From Psychrobacter pygoscelis (GTDB taxonomy: Bacteria > Pseudomonadota > Gammaproteobacteria > Pseudomonadales > Moraxellaceae): 64,000 bases of DNA. Numbering within the stretch: position 1 is the stretch's first letter; every line of letters starts with the position of its first letter. The stretch lies in contig NZ_RQRU01000007.1 in assembly GCF_004335015.1 (NCBI RefSeq), forward strand, positions 88,544-152,543, read 5' to 3'. The position numbers and the translations under genes were made by a program. Positions 37,846 to 46,875 of this stretch are shown here, piece after piece. The notes under the pieces are model-generated. The model was given only the letters and a program-made list of their open reading frames with translations, searched no databases and had not been told where the DNA came from.

Positions 37846-38374
37846 GGTCTTTCTCCTCATTGTCAAAGTGTTATCATTACTATCAATAATTCATAGTCAT
37901 AAATAGACTCTAATAGATCTATAAATGTCTTTTGATATACGTATCATAAGCAAGTCAAGCTAGGCTTACCACTGTAATATGTAATAGATTTGACAGTGAT
38001 ATTTTCGCGGTAAATGATACTCAAGGGGATTTATCTACCCAAACCAAGATATGCTAAAATCGCGGCCATAAATGATAGCGTTCTGCTTAGGTAAGTACAA
38101 ATGACAGAGTCGATTGGGTTCAGAGTCTATATCGCTATCCTCCTAAATCCATTGTCCTATGCTAAGCAACGGAGCTGGACAATAGGTATTAGCCACATTC
38201 AGACGATTCTAGTAAAATGAGCCAGCTTTGATTAGTGTTTATAGATATTTTGGTAACCAATAACTTTTTTGACCATTAACGATACAGTCAGCTGCTTTTT
38301 TAGATAGCTATAATTGGGCAATATAACTTTTATTTGATAGTATTTTTTCTTTTGATAATAAATGAGGCGCGGCA
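37846..38374. other. Intergenic region upstream of pgk
   Basis: About 530 bp between divergent genes. An extended -10-like TGCTAAAAT lies at 38052-38060, and an ATTGTCC/GGACAAT hairpin lies at 38151-38183. I see no open frame worth calling. Confidence 0.35.
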
Positions 38375-39589
38375 ATGAACTTCTTACGAATGAGCGAGCT
38401 TGAATTAACGAACAAAACAGTATTAATCCGTGAGGATTTAAACGTGCCTATTAAAGCAGGCCGCGTCACTAGTGATGCTAGGTTACAAGCTAGCTTGCCA
38501 ACGATTAAGCTGGCATTAGAAAAAGGAGCGGCAGTCATCGTAAGCTCGCACCTTGGCCGACCCAAAGAGGGCGAGTTTGATGCCGCCTATTCGCTAGCGC
38601 CAGTCGCTGACTACTTAAGCGAGCATTTAAGCACTGAGATTCAGGAGCCTGTCCGGCTTATTGATGCCTATAGCACCGGCAATAAAACACTAGACATTAA
38701 AGCTGGCCAAGTCGTCCTACTTGAGAATGTGCGCTTTAACGACGGTGAGAAGAGCAACGCGGCTTCACTATCAGAGCGCTATGCCGCCCTAGCTGATGTC
38801 TTCGTTATGGATGCTTTTGGCACTGCTCATAGAGCGCAAGCTTCCACAGAAGGCGTCACCACAGCGATGAAAAAAGCGGGTAAAACAGTGTGTGCAGGGC
38901 CACTTTTAGCCGCTGAGCTAGATGCCTTAAGCTTAGCGCTTGAAACGCCTGCTAAACCTATGCTCGCAATCGTCGGCGGCTCTAAAGTCTCGACCAAACT
39001 TGAAGTGCTGCATAGCTTAGCGTCATTATGTGATGAGATTATAGTGGGCGGCGGCATTGCCAATACCTTTTTGGCCGCTGAAGGTCACCCGGTCGGCGCT
39101 TCTTTATACGAAGAGGATCTACTCGATGCTGCCAAGCAAATTATGCTCAAAACCAAGATATTACTGCCTGAATATGTGGTCGTAGCGCGCAAAGATGAGA
39201 TCGATTTTGCTGACTTTATTGGCTCATTGAACCAAGCTAAAGCACAAATTAAAGCAGTAGATAGTATCAATGATGATGAGATGATATTGGACATAGCGCC
39301 GCAAAGCGCTCAGGTATTAGCGGCCCATATCAAGGCTGCCAAAACTATCTTATGGAATGGTCCAGTGGGGGTATTTGAGTCTGATAACTTCGCTGCTGGT
39401 ACACAAATTATATCTGAAGCGGTACGCGACAGTGACGGATTCTCCATCGCAGGTGGTGGTGATACATTGGCTGCTATTTATAAGTTTGAAGTGTCAGAAG
39501 GGGTAAGTTATATGTCGACAGGAGGCGGTGCGTTTTTAGAGTTCGTAGAGGGTAAAGAGCTGCCTGCTGTTGCGGCACTTCAGCGTTAA
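38375..39589 (+). CDS. pgk: Phosphoglycerate kinase
   Basis: Glycolytic kinase converting 1,3-bisphosphoglycerate and ADP to 3-phosphoglycerate and [25 protein letters not shown] and [13 protein letters not shown] are the substrate-binding N-domain signatures. [26 protein letters not shown] and the nucleotide-binding GGGDTLAA follow in order. Length 404 residues against 387 in E. coli. GAGGCGCGGCA precedes the ATG. fba lies 1.1 kb downstream with a lipoprotein gene between them. Confidence 0.97.
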   Translation: MNFLRMSELELTNKTVLIREDLNVPIKAGRVTSDARLQASLPTIKLALEKGAAVIVSSHLGRPKEGEFDAAYSLAPVADYLSEHLSTEIQEPVRLIDAYSTGNKTLDIKAGQVVLLENVRFNDGEKSNAASLSERYAALADVFVMDAFGTAHRAQASTEGVTTAMKKAGKTVCAGPLLAAELDALSLALETPAKPMLAIVGGSKVSTKLEVLHSLASLCDEIIVGGGIANTFLAAEGHPVGASLYEEDLLDAAKQIMLKTKILLPEYVVVARKDEIDFADFIGSLNQAKAQIKAVDSINDDEMILDIAPQSAQVLAAHIKAAKTILWNGPVGVFESDNFAAGTQIISEAVRDSDGFSIAGGGDTLAAIYKFEVSEGVSYMSTGGGAFLEFVEGKELPAVAALQR

Positions 39590-39717
39590 GAGCGATAGCT
39601 GAATATAGTAGAGCAGCGCCAAATTCGCGCTTTTACTATGTCTTATGGCGATCTAGAATAGTAAAAGATTATAGAGATAAGCGGTATAAACCAGATAGGT
39701 ATTGAATTCAAGCATAA

Positions 39718-39733
39718 ATAAGTGAACACTTAT
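39718..39733. promoter_or_regulatory. Palindrome upstream of the Ala-rich lipoprotein gene
   Basis: ATAAGTG-AA-CACTTAT is a perfect 7-bp inverted repeat with a 2-bp spacer, 135 bp before the ATG. It is a possible operator; no regulator is identified. Confidence 0.3.
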
Positions 39734-39868
39734 ACACTATGTCTGAAATATGTACCGCTCATATTAAATTTTGTTAAGTTCATTAACGAGTCTATTGTTT
39801 ATCTCTAAATCCAACTATAGAATAGCGCCACCATGTATTTGACATGTATTTATTAAAAGAGGTCAATT

Positions 39869-40303
39869 ATGTTAAAACGTCATTTATTGCTAGCCGGTGT
39901 TCTAATGGGTACTTTCGCCGTAACAGCGTGTAGCCCACAGACCGAAGAGCATGCTGATGAGGGCAATGTCGAAGCAGCAGCTGAGTCTGCTGGTCAAGAT
40001 GTTGTAAATAACACTCAAGACGTCGCTGCCGAAGCAGATGCTGCTGCACAAAACGCTGCTGCAAGTGTTGCTGATGGCGCTCAAACGGCTGGTGCTGTTG
40101 CTGCTGGAACCGCAGTTAACGCTGGAGAAGCTGTAGCAAATGGTGCAAATTCTGTGGTTGAAGGTACTGCCAGTGCCGTCTCTGATGGTGCAGCTACAGT
40201 AGCTGACGGTGCTGCTAACGTTGCTAATAGCACCAATGATAATGTCGACTTACAAGCAGATCCTGCGGTTGAAGCTGCAGTCTCAGAAGATCAGCAGTAC
40301 TAA
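39869..40303 (+). CDS. Small Ala-rich lipoprotein with imperfect repeats
   Basis: Signal peptide with lipobox VTAC (cysteine near residue 21), then about 120 residues rich in Ala, Val, Asn, Asp and Gly. Imperfect units of the VADGA/VANGA type recur (about residues 66-120) with a roughly 11-residue spacing, suggesting an amphipathic or LEA-like helical region. There are no aromatic residues except the final Tyr. AAAGAGGTCAATT precedes the ATG. An envelope location is inferred; I do not recognise a family. Confidence 0.7.
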   Translation: MLKRHLLLAGVLMGTFAVTACSPQTEEHADEGNVEAAAESAGQDVVNNTQDVAAEADAAAQNAAASVADGAQTAGAVAAGTAVNAGEAVANGANSVVEGTASAVSDGAATVADGAANVANSTNDNVDLQADPAVEAAVSEDQQY

Positions 40304-40381
40304 TTTTATAAAAAGTATTGGCTTTTATGCATTGTCGCTTAGAGCCTACTTAAAAAAGCTACTTGAAAAAAGTTACTTGAA

Positions 40382-40412
40382 GAGCCTTGGTGTCTACCAG
40401 GGCTTTTTTGCG
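40382..40412 (+). terminator. Intrinsic terminator after the lipoprotein gene
   Basis: AGCCTTGG and CCAGGGCT pair around a 6-nt loop with one wobble and run into T6. It lies about 80 bp after the stop, in the 356-bp gap before fba that otherwise shows nothing notable. Confidence 0.75.
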
Positions 40413-40659
40413 TGGGTTAGTAATCTTTCGCTGGTTTAAGCCTGCTCAGACTAAGACATATTTGATATACTTCTCTTTTTTACAAGTCCGCTTTGATAGG
40501 GCCTCTTCTTGCACTTATATTGGTCCGATTGGAGCACCATGACAATAGAGTCTAGTTTTGAGTATCGTCTGTCTTTAGTATCTTATCGCTAGCCCGTTGT
40601 ATATACCTTGTCTTTTCTACCTTTAACCCTTAATTGAATAATCCAAAAGAGAGTAAATT

Positions 40660-41694
40660 ATGGCTTTAATTTCACTTCGCCAGCTATTAGACCATGCTGC
40701 AGAAAACAGCTATGGCGTGCCAGCATTTAACGTGAATAATCTTGAGCAGATGCGTGCGATTATGATGGCGGCTGAGCAGACCAACTCTCCCGTTATTGTC
40801 CAGGCTAGTGCGGGCGCGCGTAAGTATGCCGGCTCAGCATTCTTACGCCATAATGTGTTAGCTGCTATCGAAGAGTGGCCTCATATCCCTGTGGTCTTGC
40901 ATCAAGATCATGGAACCTCACCAGCGATATGTCAGCGTTCTATTCAGCTGGGTTTTTCTTCGGTAATGATGGATGGCTCGCTAAAAGAGGATGGCAAGAC
41001 ACCTGCTGACTACGATTATAATGCACAAGTGACACGTGAAGTGGTCAAGATGGCACATGCTTGCGGTGTGTCAGTCGAAGGTGAAATCGGCTGCTTAGGT
41101 AGTCTTGAAACGGGAATGGCGGGTGAAGAAGATGGCGTGGGTGCAGAAGGCCAACTTGATCACTCACAGCTATTGACCAGTGCTGATGAAGCCGAGCAGT
41201 TTGTCAAAGACACTGGTGTAGATGCGCTAGCCATCGCTATCGGTACCAGCCACGGTGCCTATAAGTTTACTCGTCCACCTACTGGCGATATCTTATCGAT
41301 TGAACGAGTAAAAGAGATTCATGAGCGCATTCCTAATACCCATCTTGTGATGCATGGTTCATCAAGCGTGCCTCAAGAGTGGCTAAAAGTCATCAATGAA
41401 TATGGTGGCGATATCGGTGAGACTTATGGTGTGCCAGTCGAGCAAATTGTCGAGGCTATTAAACATGGCGTCCGTAAAGTCAATATCGATACTGACTTAC
41501 GCTTAGCATCAACTGGTGCAATCCGCCGTTATCTGGCTGAAAATCCAAGCGAGTTTGACCCTCGTAAATACTTCAAAGCCTCTATGGAAGCGATGACCGA
41601 TATCTGTATCAATCGTTATGAAGCCTTTGGTACAGCTGGTCAGGCAGATAAGATTCGCCCCATCAGTCTTGAAAAAATGGTCGGATTTTACTAG
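40660..41694 (+). CDS. fba: Fructose-bisphosphate aldolase, class II
   Basis: Zinc-dependent aldolase cleaving fructose 1,6-bisphosphate. Metal and catalytic motifs are [39 protein letters not shown] and [10 protein letters not shown]. The 344-residue size and motif spacing place it with the class IIB (Cbb/Calvin-type) aldolases rather than E. coli FbaA. The ATG follows AAGAGAGTAAATT. ruvA begins about 100 bp downstream. Confidence 0.96.
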   Translation: MALISLRQLLDHAAENSYGVPAFNVNNLEQMRAIMMAAEQTNSPVIVQASAGARKYAGSAFLRHNVLAAIEEWPHIPVVLHQDHGTSPAICQRSIQLGFSSVMMDGSLKEDGKTPADYDYNAQVTREVVKMAHACGVSVEGEIGCLGSLETGMAGEEDGVGAEGQLDHSQLLTSADEAEQFVKDTGVDALAIAIGTSHGAYKFTRPPTGDILSIERVKEIHERIPNTHLVMHGSSSVPQEWLKVINEYGGDIGETYGVPVEQIVEAIKHGVRKVNIDTDLRLASTGAIRRYLAENPSEFDPRKYFKASMEAMTDICINRYEAFGTAGQADKIRPISLEKMVGFY

Positions 41695-41791
41695 TCGTCA
41701 AGCAGTAGCCTATTAAGGCGTAGCCCATGAGTTATTTTGCAATTGTGCAAATTGGTCGTATTCGAACCAGTTACTATTTAAAGGGAACATT

Positions 41792-42412
41792 ATGATTGGC
41801 ATGATAAAAGGTCAGGTTACCCATCTTGCCGCACCAACCGCTTGTGTTATGACAGCGTCAGGCGTTGGTTACGATATTGAGCTGCCTTTGCCATCGTTTT
41901 GTCAGTTGCAGATGGGCAGTGAGGCGCTAATCTGGACGCATCTCCATGTTCGTGAGGATGCACAGTTGCTTTACGGTTTTATTCAGCCGACGGATCGTGA
42001 TGTCTTTCGTAAGCTGATTAAGATCAATGGGGTAGGTGCTAAGATGGCACTAGCCATGCTGTCCTCTATGTCGGCAAGCGAGCTTAAAATGCATGTCGCC
42101 AATGAGGACGATGCCGCCCTGACTCGAATCCCCGGCATCGGTAAAAAGACCGCGCAGCGATTGCTTATTGAGCTAAAAGACAAGTTAAAGGATATCGAAG
42201 GTGACGATACGCCACTACAGATGGATATTGATACTTCAGTAGCAAGTGAGGGCAGTATTATCGCCGAAGTAGAGTCTGCACTGCTTGGATTAGGCTATAA
42301 AGATAAAGAGGCCCAGATGGCGATTAAAGCGGCAAGGGTTGGTAGTGACGAAGGCTTTAAAGATACTCAAGCCTTACTCAAAGCGACCCTCAAGCAGCTA
42401 TCGAACTTCTAA
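41792..42412 (+). CDS. ruvA: Holliday junction DNA helicase subunit RuvA
   Basis: Tetrameric DNA-binding protein that loads RuvB on Holliday junctions. The OB-fold N-domain begins MIGMIKGQVTHL. The helix-hairpin-helix motifs are visible as KINGVGAKMALAML and RIPGIGKKTAQRLLIELKD. Domain III near the C-terminus (ALLGLGYKDKEAQMAIK) contacts RuvB. GGGAACATT precedes the ATG. A terminator follows within 30 bp, so ruvB is in a separate unit. Confidence 0.96.
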   Translation: MIGMIKGQVTHLAAPTACVMTASGVGYDIELPLPSFCQLQMGSEALIWTHLHVREDAQLLYGFIQPTDRDVFRKLIKINGVGAKMALAMLSSMSASELKMHVANEDDAALTRIPGIGKKTAQRLLIELKDKLKDIEGDDTPLQMDIDTSVASEGSIIAEVESALLGLGYKDKEAQMAIKAARVGSDEGFKDTQALLKATLKQLSNF

Positions 42413-42438
42413 GCGCAGTTTTCATAGCTAAAACCACT

Positions 42439-42466
42439 AAGACGACAGTAATTGTCGTCTTTTTTA
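42439..42466 (+). terminator. Intrinsic terminator after ruvA
   Basis: AAGACGACA and TGTCGTCTT form a perfect 9-bp stem with a 5-nt loop, followed by T6. Confidence 0.85.
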
Positions 42467-42805
42467 TGTTCAAAATAAATGAATCATGAAAAAAACGCTG
42501 GTTTCACGTATCCTTATAGCAGTATTTGATAGATTAAAATTGAGTGAGGATAAGCTAACTTTGAGAGCTTAATAAGATTATGGGTGTCGTGTTAGCCAGT
42601 ACCCAGTATTCGATAGCCAATACTTATTACTGGCTTAATTATTAGAGTCATTGGCAAACAATGTAAGCCAAAAGATGGATATAAAGGTATTTCTTAGCTT
42701 GGTTATTAATGCTTATCTGTTGGCTTTACCAGCTACCACAATTGATAAGCTCGAAAACTATTTAAAGATATTAACGATTTAGTACTATTAGGAAGTCAGT
42801 GTTTC
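42467..42805. other. Gap between ruvA and ruvB
   Basis: 339 bp after the ruvA terminator with no gene, clear promoter or RNA seen. It should contain the ruvB promoter. Confidence 0.4.
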
Positions 42806-43789
42806 ATGATGGAAAACCGTTTAATTAATCCGCTAGAGCGTCAAGACGATGCCCCTGATACCGGTATTCGCCCTGCAAGGCTTGTCGACTACATTGGTCA
42901 ACCAGTGGTCCGTGAGCAGATGGAAGTCTTTATCGGTGCCGCGCGAAATCGTGGTGAAGCGTTGGACCACACGCTTATCTTCGGACCACCCGGGCTTGGG
43001 AAGACCACTCTGGCTAATATTATTGCCCGCGAGATGGGCGGTAATCTGCGCTCAACCTCGGGACCGGTGATGGAGCGGGCAGGAGATTTGGCGGCAATGC
43101 TGACCAATCTTGAAGAAGGGGATGTGCTATTTATTGATGAGATCCATCGCTTGAGTCCGGTTATTGAAGAGATTCTCTATCCAGCGATGGAGGACTTTCA
43201 GCTCGATATTATGATTGGTGAGGGGCCGGCAGCGCGCTCTATTAAGCTTGATCTGCCCCCCTTTACCTTAGTCGCAGCGACAACGCGAGCTGGTCTTTTG
43301 ACCTCGCCGCTGCGTGACCGATTTGGAATTGTGCAGCGATTGGAGTTTTATAATATTGAAGACTTGACCACGATCGTCAGTCGATCAGCGCGGCTGATGA
43401 ATGTCGCGATGACTGAAGAGGGGGCTGTAGAGGTTGCACGCCGCTCACGGGGTACGCCGCGTATAGCCAATCGTTTGCTACGCCGGGTGCGTGACTATGC
43501 CGAGGTCAAAGGCAATGGTGAAGTCACCGGGGATATCGCCGACAGTGCGCTTGATATGCTGGCGGTAGACAGACGCGGTCTAGATCACTTAGACAGACGC
43601 TATATCGAGATGGTTCATGACCGCTTTGACGGTGGGCCTGCGGGGGTTGAGGCTATAGCCGCGGCGATGGCTGAAGACCGCGGCACCCTTGAAGATGTCA
43701 TTGAGCCGTATTTAATCCAACAAGGCTATGTATTGAGAACGGCACGTGGCCGTATACTCACCCAAATGGCGATAGATCAGATGCGCTAA
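42806..43789 (+). CDS. ruvB: Holliday junction branch-migration ATPase RuvB
   Basis: Hexameric AAA+ motor of branch migration. Walker A is GPPGLGKTT (residues 60-68), Walker B includes DEIH (111-114), sensor I is AATTRAG, and the arginine-finger region [16 protein letters not shown] is intact. The winged-helix C-terminal domain ends at [12 protein letters not shown]. Length 327 residues. Two ATG codons in tandem open the frame, with TTAGGAAGT upstream. Confidence 0.97.
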   Translation: MMENRLINPLERQDDAPDTGIRPARLVDYIGQPVVREQMEVFIGAARNRGEALDHTLIFGPPGLGKTTLANIIAREMGGNLRSTSGPVMERAGDLAAMLTNLEEGDVLFIDEIHRLSPVIEEILYPAMEDFQLDIMIGEGPAARSIKLDLPPFTLVAATTRAGLLTSPLRDRFGIVQRLEFYNIEDLTTIVSRSARLMNVAMTEEGAVEVARRSRGTPRIANRLLRRVRDYAEVKGNGEVTGDIADSALDMLAVDRRGLDHLDRRYIEMVHDRFDGGPAGVEAIAAAMAEDRGTLEDVIEPYLIQQGYVLRTARGRILTQMAIDQMR

Positions 43790-44002
43790 GAGCAGTTAAT
43801 CCGCGCTAGTGATCTATGGTAGATTGATCACTGCGTTATCTGAGTGGGTTGATACAGCTTAAGTCATTTAGTGACTTATCCAAGAAAACCTTTATCCTTG
43901 ATTTACAACTCCATACAGTTAACTATTATTTAATGGGTATTTAGAATTCTTTAACTATAGCTGATACAATGTTGTCTGTTATCAACTATATTTTGGATAA
44001 AA

Positions 44003-44455
44003 ATGTCATCATTTAGGCCCTCTGGTGCTATTCAGCAATTAAATGATATTCACTTTTTTACTTTTCAAATTACTAATAAGTTAAAAGCCGCTTTTTATTT
44101 AGTATTAACCATTGTCATCATTATCTTGATGGCAATGGTGATAGATACTGTGGCGCATATGGAAGATATTGCTAAGTGGAGAGGGCCTACTAGATATTTT
44201 ATGCAGCACTCACTGACAGCACAGCTATATTTGCCGCAAATTTTTAATTTAACCCTATGGATATTGTTATTCATATTGACTAAAAGCCGTAAAAAAGCCA
44301 CTTACCATAATTATGGATTCATCATGACGTTATTGGCCGTGATGTTTGTGGTGAATAACTATCTAATAGACTTTTATAGTGCTGTAGAGTTTGCAAAGTC
44401 TGGTTACATGGTGTTTTTAGCAGGGTTTTTTCTAGCATTGCCCCTGCATGAGTAG
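44003..44455 (+). CDS. Unrecognised four-helix membrane protein
   Basis: A 150-residue hydrophobic protein with predicted spans at about 30-50, 78-94, 103-122 and 134-148. The N-terminus is polar, and a basic loop, TKSRKKATYHN, lies between helices 2 and 3. I do not recognise the family. No strong Shine-Dalgarno precedes the ATG. It is a single gene between ruvB and the convergent DUF350 gene. Real coding is supported by length, regular helix pattern and lack of a competing frame. Confidence 0.6.
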   Translation: MSSFRPSGAIQQLNDIHFFTFQITNKLKAAFYLVLTIVIIILMAMVIDTVAHMEDIAKWRGPTRYFMQHSLTAQLYLPQIFNLTLWILLFILTKSRKKATYHNYGFIMTLLAVMFVVNNYLIDFYSAVEFAKSGYMVFLAGFFLALPLHE

Positions 44456-44487
44456 CATAAAATAACTAAAAACAGCGTCTCTAGCGA

Positions 44488-44895
44488 TTAATACACCATG
44501 CAAGCGGCATTGATAAGACCAAAGCTAATCGCGGTACTGGCAAGCAAGATGGCTTTACTAACGTTGCCCTCTTCGATACCTTGCGAGATAGCGGGTAGAG
44601 CCAAACGCACTGAAAAATAAGCCAATAGCTGAACAATTAAGGCAATGACGCCCCAAACCAGCATATCAATAAGACTGACGCTGTGTCGAATGACTGAGGC
44701 TAAGGCCAAAACAAAACCAATTAACGCCCCGCTTAGGCTGATACTGGCAGCGACATTACCGGCTTTGATAAGCGCAAACTCTTGATGCGGGGTAATGGCG
44801 GTATAGATATAAACAAATGCCGCCATCAATACGACAGCGGAAGCGCCATACGCTAAAAAGTCGGGCAGGGTGGCTAATAAGTTAGATAAAATCAT
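44488..44895 (-). CDS. DUF350 family membrane protein (YjfL-like)
   Basis: A 135-residue inner-membrane protein with four helices (about 10-30, 48-68, 78-98, 112-133). The NVAASISLSGALIGFVLALAS block, with small residues in helix 2, is characteristic of DUF350. It is the third member of a minus-strand cluster behind a glutathionylspermidine-synthase-like gene and a small lipoprotein gene. In E. coli the corresponding genes are yjfM-yjfC-yjfL. Function is not established. Confidence 0.8.
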   Translation of the reverse strand: MILSNLLATLPDFLAYGASAVVLMAAFVYIYTAITPHQEFALIKAGNVAASISLSGALIGFVLALASVIRHSVSLIDMLVWGVIALIVQLLAYFSVRLALPAISQGIEEGNVSKAILLASTAISFGLINAACMVY

Positions 44896-44958
44896 AATGC
44901 AGTCGCCTTGCTAGAATGGGGGCTTAAAGTAATTGGGGTTATAAGTTTAACAGTAAAA

Positions 44959-46161
44959 TTATGGAATAAAATAATGCGGCACAAAGTGGCTGCTATCTTT
45001 GGTAATTAAGCTGTCGTCCTCACGAATGCCAATACCTGCCGCCACATTGCCAATGACCCAGCTACCAATGACCGGATAGACTGGTTTTTTTTGGGCAGAG
45101 ATAAATTTCGGCAGAGGCGACATGGCTTGATAGATCATTTGAGCGGTCGCTGGGTCACCGTACTCTCCGGGGGTGGCAAGGCCAGTGGGTGTAAAGTCAG
45201 CAGCTAAAGCACTGATATTCGCCCCTTCACGAGAGAATAAGGGCTTTTGGATAATGCCATTCGGCAGATGGTGAGTCGATAGGCGCTCACGCTCGGCTGC
45301 AAAATAGCTTGGCAATAGATTGGGATGGTTTGGATTTAGCTCCCAAAGGATGGGTAGAAGCCCCTTGTTACTTAATAGCAGCTTCCAGATAGGCTCTAGC
45401 CACGTGGTCTTGCTACTCGATAAATGAGCGGCAAAAGGCTCCTCTAGTAGCCACTCCCAAGGGTATAGCTTAAATAGTGCCTGCACAGGAGCGTCATCTA
45501 AATCGACAAATTGACCGCTCTGCTCTGAAGAATCTAACCACCCTAACGCCCTTAAGTCCATCAACTGGGTCTCAAGCCCTGCCTGAATTGCCGTATCTTG
45601 AAGATATCGACAAGTTACCACATCTTCAATACTGTCAGTAATAGTGGCGAAGGTTAGCGTGGACGTCGCCGCGAGCCGCTCAGCAATGAGTCGCCACTGA
45701 GTAATAAGCCGCTCATGAATGCTGTTGAATTGATCATTATTTGGAAAGTTATCCTGAAGCCAGTACCACTGCACCACGCTGGCCTCAAATAGAGAAGTCG
45801 GAGTATCGGCATTATACTCTAACAGCTTAGGCGTCGGCGTATATAGCGGGTGATAAACCAAGTCGAAGCGACCATATAGACTGGCATCACCGCGCCGCCA
45901 GCTTTCTTCTATTAGCTGAGCGCTTAAGGCATCAATACCCAGCTGGGCAAAACGGTCGTGGCGAATAATAAAGTCAACCGCCTCTAGACACAGCTCGTGC
46001 AGAGTATTGGTACTATCTTCTAACAGATCAATATGCGCGGCGCTAAATCGATAACATGCTGTCTCTTGCCAGTAATCACCATCTATGCTGTGATAATCAA
46101 AGCCTAGGCGCTCAAGCTTAGCTTGCCAATACGGACGGGCGGGTACGGAGTGTCGTTGCAT
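44959..46161 (-). CDS. Glutathionylspermidine synthase-like ATP-grasp protein (YjfC/YgiC family)
   Basis: About 400 residues homologous to the C-terminal synthetase half of E. coli Gss, without the amidase domain. Visible motifs are GRFDLVYHP, the substrate/ATP-site block LLEYNADTPTSLFEASVVQWYW, KLYPWEWLLEEPF, KPLFSREGANI and VIGSWVIGNVAAGIGIRE. YgiC-type proteins show ATP-grasp folds but their product is unknown. ATG 46161 abuts an array of 13-bp tandem repeats and has no clear Shine-Dalgarno. A GTG within the repeats (46185) is also in frame. Confidence 0.88.
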   Translation of the reverse strand: MQRHSVPARPYWQAKLERLGFDYHSIDGDYWQETACYRFSAAHIDLLEDSTNTLHELCLEAVDFIIRHDRFAQLGIDALSAQLIEESWRRGDASLYGRFDLVYHPLYTPTPKLLEYNADTPTSLFEASVVQWYWLQDNFPNNDQFNSIHERLITQWRLIAERLAATSTLTFATITDSIEDVVTCRYLQDTAIQAGLETQLMDLRALGWLDSSEQSGQFVDLDDAPVQALFKLYPWEWLLEEPFAAHLSSSKTTWLEPIWKLLLSNKGLLPILWELNPNHPNLLPSYFAAERERLSTHHLPNGIIQKPLFSREGANISALAADFTPTGLATPGEYGDPATAQMIYQAMSPLPKFISAQKKPVYPVIGSWVIGNVAAGIGIREDDSLITKDSSHFVPHYFIP

Positions 46162-46164
46162 AAC

Positions 46165-46216
46165 TTTATCACAGTACTTTATCACAGTACTTTATCACAG
46201 TACTTTATTACAGCAC
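46165..46216. repeat. Four tandem 13-bp repeats at the start of the yjfC-like gene
   Basis: Three exact copies of TTTATCACAGTAC and one variant (TTTATTACAGCAC) in direct tandem. They end three bases before the ATG of the minus-strand gene at 46161, occupying its ribosome-binding region. The unit is not a multiple of three and carries stop and GTG codons on the coding strand. Confidence 0.9.
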
Positions 46217-46292
46217 TACCAGAATAACGCCGCAAGATAGAGGCGGCAAAAACGGCAGCATAAGGTTTGGCTTAACAGGCTTAAATCCTTGG

Positions 46293-46610
46293 CTAGCTAC
46301 GGCCACTACTAAAGCGACTGCCAAAACCACCACGTTTTACCGACTGAGCGTGACGAGCTTGATTGGCGCCGTAGCGCGCAGCAGCGGCATAGAAAAAATA
46401 ACCACCGCGTCGCCGCTCACCTTGCTGCTCGCACTCGGTCTCGCCCCAGTCCTTGACGCAATCTTGCTTGTCAGCGTACTGATAGGTGTCGGTCTTACTA
46501 CAACCCCAAAGCGCTAATGAGCCTAGCAGTACTAAGGAGACTTGGCTTGAGCGCTTAATTTTGCTGTTGCCCGGACGTGAGGCGCTAGTGGCTTTTAAAG
46601 GGTTATTCAT
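46293..46610 (-). CDS. Small lipoprotein, DUF1190/YgiB-like
   Basis: A 105-residue predicted lipoprotein. A basic N-terminus (to about residue 22) and a hydrophobic segment lead to LALWGC with Cys37. The mature part has paired cysteines (QDCVKDWGETECEQQ), a YFFYAAAARYG block and an Arg/Gly/Ser-rich end. This pattern fits DUF1190 (YgiB/YjfM). It lies 130 bp upstream of the yjfC-like gene, as in E. coli ygiB-ygiC, which supports the call. Confidence 0.72.
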   Translation of the reverse strand: MNNPLKATSASRPGNSKIKRSSQVSLVLLGSLALWGCSKTDTYQYADKQDCVKDWGETECEQQGERRRGGYFFYAAAARYGANQARHAQSVKRGGFGSRFSSGRS

Positions 46611-46875
46611 AAAATCTCTAAATTATCTAATTTACAGGCCCAACTACTAATCAAGGAGCTGATCTATAGCTGATTAGCATAACAATTATAGTCTTTAGTA
46701 TCATCAAAATTATCGATATAACTGAATCCAAAGCGATACAACTAGGTTTAATCATGATACTGGTATAAGTTTTTGTAGGCGGTGTAAGGTCTGAGCACAC
46801 AACCAGCAATAGGAGCTTGACCCGTTGTACGCTCTAATAGATGTCGGATTTATTGATACTTCACTCTATTACCTA

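Noticed and set aside
43808..43834. AGTGATC/GATCACT hairpin after ruvB
   Set aside because: Stem is real but there is no T run, so it was not called a terminator.
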